Positions 22,589 to 27,884 of a stretch of DNA of 27,884 nt are shown here, piece by piece. Source of the DNA: JACKFB01 sp041389525 (GTDB taxonomy: Bacteria; Myxococcota_A; UBA9042; PHBI01; JACKFB01). Each line of letters opens with the position of its first letter. Positions within the stretch are counted from its first letter, which is position 1. The stretch spans positions 1 to 27,884 of the forward strand of contig JAWKRR010000081.1 of assembly GCA_041389525.1 (NCBI GenBank). The letters are read 5' to 3'. A model generated the notes under the pieces. That model was not told the origin of the DNA. It made no database searches and was given only the letters and a program-made list of their open reading frames with translations. Position numbers and translations under genes: made by a program.

Positions 22589-24385
22589 GTGGAACGCATC
22601 CGAAACTTCTGTATTATCGCGCACATCGACCACGGGAAGTCCACGCTCGCCGACCGCCTCATCCAACGCTGCGGCGGCGTGGAGGACCGGGCGTTTCACA
22701 ACCAGCTCCTGGACTCGATGGACATCGAGCAGGAGCGTGGCATCACCATCAAGAGCAACACCATCTCGCTGACTTACACGTCGCGCGATGGGCAGGTGTG
22801 GCGCCTCAACCTCATCGACACGCCGGGCCACGTCGACTTCTCCCACGAGGTGCGGCGCTCGCTGATGTCGTGTGAGGGCGCGCTGATGGTGGTCGACGCG
22901 ACCCAGGGCGTCGAGGCGCAGACCGTCGCCAACCTGTATCTGGCGATGGAGTACGACCTGCGGCTCTTGCCGGTCATCAACAAGATCGACCTGCCGGCGG
23001 CCGACGTCGAGAAGGTGCGCGAGGAGATCGACGCCGATCTCGGGCTGGACCCTTTCGAGGCGATCCCCATCTCGGCCAAAGACGGCATCGGCATCGAGGA
23101 CGTGCTCGAGGGGATCGTCGAGCACCTGCCGCCGCCGACCGGCGACCCGAGCGCCCCGCTGAAGGCCCTGGTCTTCGACGCCTACTACGACCGCTACCGC
23201 GGCGTGGTGCTCATCTGCCGCATCAAAGAGGGCACGATGGTGCCGGGCCAGCGGCTGCGCTTCATGCACCGCGGCACCGAGCACGTCGTCGACGAGGTCG
23301 GGCTCCTGCAGCTCGAGCGTAAGCCCACCAAGGCCCTGAAGGCGGGCGAGGTCGGCTACGTCATCGCCGGCGTGAAGACCATCCGCGACATGGAGGTCGG
23401 CGACACACTCACCGACGTCGCGCGCCCCACGGACGCGCCGATTCCGGGCTACAAACCCGCGAAACCCGTCGTATTCTCCTCGATCTACCCCATGACCAAC
23501 AACGAGTACGAGGACCTCTCGGCAGCGCTCGAGAAGCTGGCGCTCAACGACGCCGCGCTCATCTACGAGAAGGACTCGTCGGCGGCATTGGGCTTCGGTT
23601 TTCGCTGTGGATTCCTGGGTCTTTTGCACCTCGACGTGGTGCAGGAGCGGCTGGACCGCGAGTTCGGCATGTCGCTGGTCCTGTCTGCGCCGTCGGTGCA
23701 CTACAAGGTCACGCTGCGTAACGGCAGCAACGTCGGCGTCGACAACCCGAGCTACTGGCCCGACCCCGGCAGCATCGAGCGCGTCGACGAGCCCTACATC
23801 CGCGCGAGCATCCTGGTGCCCGAGCAGTACATGGGCTCGGTCATGGAGCTGTGCAGCGACTACCGCGCGGCCAAACTGAGCATGAACTACCTGGCCGTAG
23901 GGCGCGTCGAGGTCGTCGCCGAGATGCCGCTGGCCGAGGTGCTCTTCGACTTCTACGACCGCTTGAAGACCGTCACGCGCGGCTACGGTTCGTTCGATTG
24001 GGCCGAGCTCGACTACCGGCCCGGCGAGGTGGTGAAGGTCGACATCCTGGTCAACCACGAGCGGGTCGACGCGCTGGCGTGCCTGGTCCACGCGACCAAG
24101 GCCCGAACGCGGGCGCTCCACTACTGCGAGCAGCTCTCGAAGGCGATCCCACGCCACCAGTTCAAGATCCCGATTCAGGGCGCCATCGGCGGCGACATCA
24201 TCGCCCGCTCGACCATCGCGGCGTTCCGCAAGGACGTGACGGCCAAGTGCTACGGCGGCGACATCTCGCGAAAGCGGAAGCTGCTGGAGGCGCAGAAGCG
24301 CGGCAAGGCCAAGATGAAGACGGTCGGCGAGGTGCAGATCCCGCAGGAGGCCTTCGTCGCCGTGCTGCGCACCGACCGCGAGTAG
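22589..24385 (+). CDS. lepA: Elongation factor 4 (LepA)
   Basis: A 598-residue ribosome-associated GTPase, full length for the family. G1 is AHIDHGKST (residues 11-19), G3 DTPGHVDF, G4 NKID and G5 SAK. Translation-factor domains II, III and V follow (SSIYPMTNNEYEDL, LGFGFRCGFLGLLHLDVVQERL), and the LepA-specific C-terminal domain is complete, with KCYGGDISRKRKLLEAQK and KMKTVGEVQIPQEAF. It acts on ribosomes in the cytoplasm or at the membrane and affects elongation or initiation. The start is GTG at 22589 with GGAG 4-5 bases ahead. The usual partner lepB (signal peptidase) is not downstream; the next gene is convergent after only 11 bases. Confidence 0.98.
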   Translation: MERIRNFCIIAHIDHGKSTLADRLIQRCGGVEDRAFHNQLLDSMDIEQERGITIKSNTISLTYTSRDGQVWRLNLIDTPGHVDFSHEVRRSLMSCEGALMVVDATQGVEAQTVANLYLAMEYDLRLLPVINKIDLPAADVEKVREEIDADLGLDPFEAIPISAKDGIGIEDVLEGIVEHLPPPTGDPSAPLKALVFDAYYDRYRGVVLICRIKEGTMVPGQRLRFMHRGTEHVVDEVGLLQLERKPTKALKAGEVGYVIAGVKTIRDMEVGDTLTDVARPTDAPIPGYKPAKPVVFSSIYPMTNNEYEDLSAALEKLALNDAALIYEKDSSAALGFGFRCGFLGLLHLDVVQERLDREFGMSLVLSAPSVHYKVTLRNGSNVGVDNPSYWPDPGSIERVDEPYIRASILVPEQYMGSVMELCSDYRAAKLSMNYLAVGRVEVVAEMPLAEVLFDFYDRLKTVTRGYGSFDWAELDYRPGEVVKVDILVNHERVDALACLVHATKARTRALHYCEQLSKAIPRHQFKIPIQGAIGGDIIARSTIAAFRKDVTAKCYGGDISRKRKLLEAQKRGKAKMKTVGEVQIPQEAFVAVLRTDRE

Positions 24386-24396
24386 CGCGGCCGGAC

Positions 24397-25656
24397 TTAG
24401 CTGAGGCGTGGGACCGACGACGCCGCGACCAGGGCGTCGTTGAGCCTGACCATGAGCGCGTCGAGGCGGTCATCGCTGGCGAGGTCGCCGGGCATCGTCA
24501 CGACCGCCTCGATGCCTTGCTCATGTCCGCAGAGGATGATGAAGCACGCGTGCGACGGCGTGCCCGGCGGGATGAAGAACGCTGTCTTAGTGCGAAATCC
24601 GCCGCCGCTGAAGCGCTCGATGGGCACGCGGCCCAGATTGGAGACGGTGCCGGAGCTGTCGTAGCGGTTCTTTCGGCACACGCGCCGAGTGCTGGCGCGC
24701 GCGACCGCCGTCGCCAGCCAGAGCGGGACGCCCAGGATGAACTCGGCCTCCAGCACGAAGGCCGCGGCGCGGTGCGACGCGAGCGCGGCATCCAGCGTGG
24801 CCTGGACCGAGTCGGGCGTCGCGCCCTCGGGCACCTCCAGGTCGACGATCCCCGTGAGATTCGCGGTGGAGCGGTCGGCGTCGGCCCGCGCACGCAAGTC
24901 GACGGGCACACCGATGCGCACCTCCCCGGTCGCGTGGCGACGAGCCTCGCGAGCGAGGCAGCACAGGACGGTCGGCAGGATGCGTGAGAAGCGGCCCGGC
25001 ACGGAGAGCCGTCGCCAGGTGCTGCTGGTTTCAGCGCCCGAGCGCTCGCCCGTCGGCGCCAAGCAGTCCTCGACGCGGCGCGGGTTCTTCGCAGGCGCGA
25101 GGCGACGCGCCAGCTCGAGATCCGTGACCTCGCTCGGGCTCCCCACCAGCGCCTCGCCCCGGAGCGCGCTGAAGAGATCGTCGAGGAAGACGAAGAGCCC
25201 GCGCCCGTCCATCGCGCTGTGGTGCATCCGGACGAGCACCCGCGGCGTCGGGCCGCTGAGCAGGGTGAAATCGAGCACCGGACCGCGGCGCGGGTCCATG
25301 GGCTCAGCCAGCCACGGCGCGCCGCCGGGACCGCGGCCGTCCCAGCCCGAGCCGTCGGCGCTGCGCACGCGAGGCGCTGGCCCCGTGCCGACCCAGCGCG
25401 TCCAGCCCACCCAGCCGCGCAGCACCACCGCGACCCCCGGGTTGACGGCCGCGGCGAGCTCCACGGCGCGCTCGAAGGCCACCGGGTCCAGCGCGCCCTC
25501 GCCTTCGAGCACGAAGACCGGCGCGAAGGGCGGCTCCATGGCGTCGGCGACCAGCCAGACCCGCTCGACCGGCGAGAGGCGGCGCGTGTAGGGCCGCCGT
25601 GGGTCGCGCCGCGCGAGCGCCGTGCGTTCGGTCTCGACCAGCTCGCCCGCGGCCAC
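24397..25656 (-). CDS. Condensation-type acyltransferase (HHxxxDG family)
   Basis: A 419-residue cytosolic protein of the chloramphenicol acetyltransferase-like superfamily. The catalytic motif HHSAMDG is intact at residues 145-151, where the second His is the general base. The second half has the family's V-P-V-D-L-R segment (250-255), the N-x-x-G near 266-269, and SNLGRV (339-344) near the active-site latch. This layout resembles wax ester synthase, PapA-type and stand-alone condensation enzymes, which join an acyl thioester to an alcohol or amine. No carrier-protein or adenylation domain is present, so the donor is probably acyl-CoA or a carrier from elsewhere. The start is GTG at 25656 with GGAGG 8 bases upstream. 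It follows the lipoprotein gene by 17 bases, so the two form an operon. Confidence 0.82.
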   Translation of the reverse strand: MAAGELVETERTALARRDPRRPYTRRLSPVERVWLVADAMEPPFAPVFVLEGEGALDPVAFERAVELAAAVNPGVAVVLRGWVGWTRWVGTGPAPRVRSADGSGWDGRGPGGAPWLAEPMDPRRGPVLDFTLLSGPTPRVLVRMHHSAMDGRGLFVFLDDLFSALRGEALVGSPSEVTDLELARRLAPAKNPRRVEDCLAPTGERSGAETSSTWRRLSVPGRFSRILPTVLCCLAREARRHATGEVRIGVPVDLRARADADRSTANLTGIVDLEVPEGATPDSVQATLDAALASHRAAAFVLEAEFILGVPLWLATAVARASTRRVCRKNRYDSSGTVSNLGRVPIERFSGGGFRTKTAFFIPPGTPSHACFIILCGHEQGIEAVVTMPGDLASDDRLDALMVRLNDALVAASSVPRLS

Positions 25657-25673
25657 AGCGCCCGCCTCCGCGC

Positions 25674-26411
25674 CTACTCTTCGTCGTCGTCGGACTCGCT
25701 AGGCGCGGCGCCCGGCTCTCTCAGCCCCCCAGGCGCCAACAGCCCGGCCTTGCCGCCCAGCCGTCCGCCGCTCGGCTCGCCACCCAACCCCGCGCCAAGC
25801 CCGGGCCGCGCGCCGTCGCCGCCGCCGGTCAGGCCCTTGAAGTCCGCGACCGACGACCATGTGTAGCCGCCGTTGACGGGGCAGGCCTCGCGATTTCCGG
25901 CGGCGTCGATGGCCTCGACCACGAAGGTCACGCGCGAGGTCGGCACCTCGTCGTCATCGCTGCTCGGGGGCGGGACTGCGACGGTGACCTTGGTCGCGGG
26001 CGCCTCCACGGTGGCCAGGAGGCGGCCGTTCGAGGTCACCTCGTAGCGGACCACGCCCACGTCGTCCTGGGCGGCAGGCCACGAGAGCCCCACGCGGGGC
26101 CCGGTCGCGGCCGGGTCGTCGGTGGGACGCTCGCTCGCCGGCTCGAGCCGGACCTCGATGTAGTCGTCTTTTCCCCAGGTGGGAGCTGTCGAATCGCCCG
26201 ATTTCTCCTCCGCCGCGACCGGCTCGGCGGCGGGCTCCGCGGGGACCTCGGCGGCAGGCGTCGCCGGCGCCTCCACCCCAGCAGCCGCCACGGCGGGCGT
26301 GGGCGCCGCTGTAGGCGCCGCCACGGGTGCCGCGGGCTTCTCGCCGCACGCACCGAGCGCCGAGACCAGACCCAGTGCCGAAAGCCCGATGATCGTCTGC
26401 CGCCCTCTCAT
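25674..26411 (-). CDS. Small lipoprotein with fibronectin-like domain and Gly-rich/acidic tail
   Basis: A 245-residue predicted lipoprotein of unknown function. The signal ends ALGAC with Cys22 lipidated. An Ala/Pro/Glu-rich linker follows to about 70. A beta domain at about 80-175 (PRVGLSWPAAQDDVGVVRYE, VTFVVEAIDAAGN) has the fibronectin type III-like pattern of proteins that bind or space partners. The last 45 residues are Gly-rich and then end in the acidic run ESDDDEE. The ATG at 26411 has GGAGGGG 5 bases upstream; an open frame to 26447 is not supported. The acyltransferase gene begins 17 bases after its stop. It sits 90 bases after aroA on the same strand, so read-through is possible. 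Confidence 0.82.
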   Translation of the reverse strand: MRGRQTIIGLSALGLVSALGACGEKPAAPVAAPTAAPTPAVAAAGVEAPATPAAEVPAEPAAEPVAAEEKSGDSTAPTWGKDDYIEVRLEPASERPTDDPAATGPRVGLSWPAAQDDVGVVRYEVTSNGRLLATVEAPATKVTVAVPPPSSDDDEVPTSRVTFVVEAIDAAGNREACPVNGGYTWSSVADFKGLTGGGDGARPGLGAGLGGEPSGGRLGGKAGLLAPGGLREPGAAPSESDDDEE

Positions 26412-26416
26412 GCTCG

Positions 26417-26423
26417 CCCCTCC
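26417..26423 (-). promoter_or_regulatory. Ribosome binding site deciding the lipoprotein start
   Basis: GGAGGGG on the minus strand lies 5 bases ahead of the ATG at 26411 and sets the start at a proper lipoprotein signal peptide. Confidence 0.7.
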
Positions 26424-26501
26424 ATTCGACCCTAGGCGGCGCCCCACACGAGCGCCCGCCCTGAAAATCCGGTCCCGGTTCGAAGTCCCAGGCCCGCTAT
26501 C

Positions 26502-27770
26502 CTATTCCAAATCCCCGCGTGCGGGCAGCCTCGCCCCGATGGCCTCGAGGCTCGAGTGAAAGCTCGGGAAGCTCGACGCGATGCTCTCGCCCCCCTCGAT
26601 CCGCGTGCCTTCAGGCGCCAGCAGCGAGATCAGCGTGCCGCACATGGCGATTCGGTGGTCGCCGTGGGCGTTGACGTGGCCTGGACGCAGCGCCCGCGCC
26701 GGGTCGCCCCAGATCGTCATGCCGTCCTCGTGCTCGTCGACCGGGACGCCGAAGCTCTGCAGCATCGACGCGGTGCGGGCGATGCGGTCGGACTCCTTGA
26801 CGCGTAGCTCCTTGGCGTCGCGGATGCGCGTCGGCCCCTCGGCGATGGCGGCCAGGGTCGCGACCAGCGGCAGCTCGTCGATGGCCCGCACGCTCAGCTC
26901 GCCGCCCACCGTGGTCCCGCGCAGCGCCCCGTGTCGAACGACCAGATCACAGCTCGGTTCCCCGTTGTCCTCCCGCGGCGCGCGCCGCTCGACCTGAGCC
27001 CCCATGGCCTCGAGCACGTCGAGAAAGCCAGTCCGCGTCGGGTTTACGCCCACGCCCGCGACCGTGACCTCGCTGCCCGGCACCAGCATCGCCGCCCCCA
27101 TCATGAACGCCGCGCTCGACAGGTCGCCCGGCACCCGAATCGGCCGCGCCTGCGGCGGCCGCCCAAGCCACGCCAGCATCCGCTCGGTGTGGTCGCGGCT
27201 CAGCTCCGGCTCGCGCACGACGGTCTCGCCCTCCGCGAAGAGCCCCGCCAGCATCACCGCGCTCTTGATCTGCGCGCTGGCGATCGGCGAATCGTAGACG
27301 ATCCCGCGCAGCGGCCGCCGCCCCCGCACCCGCAGCGGCGCGAAGGTCCCGTCCCGCGCCTCGATCACCTCGAGCCCCATCTGCGTCAGCGGGTCCAGCA
27401 CGCGCCGCATGGGCCGCCGCGACAGGCTCTCGTCGCCGATCATCGTCACTTCGAAGGGCTGCCCGGCCAGGATCCCCAGCATCAGCCGCATCGTCGTCCC
27501 GGAGTTCCCGCAGTCCAGCGGCCCCGACGGCGGACGCAGCCCATCCAGCCCCACGCCCCAGACGCGCGCGTCGGTGCCGTCGCGCTCGATTCGCACGCCC
27601 AGCGCTTGCAAGATCGCCTGCGTCGCCCGGTTGTCCTCGCCGGTCCCGAGGCCGCTCACCTCGACCAGCCCGTCGGCCAGCGCGCCGAGCATCAGCGACC
27701 GATGCCCCACGCTCTTGTCGCCGGGGACCCTGACCTCGCCACGCAGCGGCTGGATGGAATTAGCGCTCAT
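26502..27770 (-). CDS. aroA: 3-phosphoshikimate 1-carboxyvinyltransferase (EPSP synthase)
   Basis: A 422-residue cytosolic enzyme that transfers enolpyruvyl from PEP to shikimate 3-phosphate, the sixth step of the shikimate pathway. Motifs in order: VPGDKSVGHRSLMLGALADG (Lys19 in the PEP/S3P site; the family more often has SISHR), NSGTTMRLMLG, SLSRRPMRRVLDPL, the S3P-binding SAQIKSAVMLAGL, LRVKESDR and HGDHRIAMCG. Both halves of the inside-out barrel are complete and the length is normal. The ATG at 27770 has a strong AAGGAGG ahead. No other shikimate gene is next to it; aroF is at the far end of the window. The 114 bases upstream hold no recognisable gene. Confidence 0.97.
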   Translation of the reverse strand: MSANSIQPLRGEVRVPGDKSVGHRSLMLGALADGLVEVSGLGTGEDNRATQAILQALGVRIERDGTDARVWGVGLDGLRPPSGPLDCGNSGTTMRLMLGILAGQPFEVTMIGDESLSRRPMRRVLDPLTQMGLEVIEARDGTFAPLRVRGRRPLRGIVYDSPIASAQIKSAVMLAGLFAEGETVVREPELSRDHTERMLAWLGRPPQARPIRVPGDLSSAAFMMGAAMLVPGSEVTVAGVGVNPTRTGFLDVLEAMGAQVERRAPREDNGEPSCDLVVRHGALRGTTVGGELSVRAIDELPLVATLAAIAEGPTRIRDAKELRVKESDRIARTASMLQSFGVPVDEHEDGMTIWGDPARALRPGHVNAHGDHRIAMCGTLISLLAPEGTRIEGGESIASSFPSFHSSLEAIGARLPARGDLE

Positions 27771-27884
27771 CGAGCCCTCCTTATGGGAGTGCTCTGCTAC
27801 CGCATCCGCGCGCTCGGCGCGAGATCCCCGGCGTTGTCAGCGCCCGCGACACCCCGGCGACCGAGAATGTCGAGGGTTGCGGCT

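Noticed and set aside
22502..24157. 551-codon open frame antisense to lepA
   Set aside because: lepA is unambiguous on the plus strand; the antisense frame is a high-GC artefact.
26470..26486. GGTTCGAAG string resembling a tRNA T-arm
   Set aside because: The flanking bases do not form the 5-bp T stem, and no acceptor, D or anticodon arm is present around it.
27771..27884. Possible gene start upstream of aroA
   Set aside because: Too short to judge; no convincing frame, ribosome site or domain is visible in these 114 bases.

Overview
The window is a very GC-rich bacterial chromosome segment. It carries many lipoproteins, giant cysteine-rich surface proteins with MopE-like D-x-D-C-D-G repeats, a large orphan PAS/GAF hybrid histidine kinase, and small convergent or divergent gene groups. 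That mix suggests a Myxococcota (former Deltaproteobacteria) member. This is inferred from gene content only; there is no rRNA gene to confirm it. I see no tRNA, rRNA, CRISPR array, insertion sequence or phage gene. No intergenic gap exceeds about 175 bases, so the window is essentially fully coding.

Layout. Bases 1-1443: the 3' part of a beta-propeller/di-haem cytochrome c peroxidase-like protein. 1493-2437 (minus): an unrecognised single-pass membrane protein with a TPR-like tail. 2520-5578: DAHP synthase (aroF) overlapping by ATGA a cysteine-rich lipoprotein. 5603-6664 (minus): galU preceded by a 58-residue basic protein gene. 6796-8163: an SpmA-SpmB fusion membrane protein. 8180-10585 (minus): a hybrid sensor kinase, divergent from an exported barrel-like protein (10744-11886) and an unknown 202-residue protein (11947-12555). 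12728-14086: a peptidoglycan-binding protein with three exactly spaced 95-residue repeats. 14114-15145 (minus): a lipoprotein MsrB-MsrA fusion, divergent from a lipoprotein endonuclease/exonuclease/phosphatase-fold enzyme (15304-16455) and then a 1952-residue cysteine-rich lipoprotein (16625-22483). 22589-24385: lepA. 24397-26411 (minus): a condensation-type acyltransferase with a small lipoprotein. 26502-27770 (minus): aroA.

How the genes fit together. Housekeeping genes (aroF, aroA, galU, lepA) are interleaved with envelope genes. The most coherent accessory block is 14114-22483: an envelope-anchored methionine sulfoxide reductase, a disulfide-rich secreted hydrolase and a giant disulfide-rich, probably calcium-binding lipoprotein lie side by side, as if for building and protecting an oxidised cell-surface layer. 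The functional link is inference. The giant protein has a nested repeat design: exact 396-bp super-repeats, each holding two D-x-D-C-D-G motifs 204 bp apart, followed by a second, unrelated 128-130-residue repeat family. Several genes have candidate sigma-70-type promoters, and two of these lie so close to a start codon lacking a Shine-Dalgarno that leaderless mRNAs are likely.
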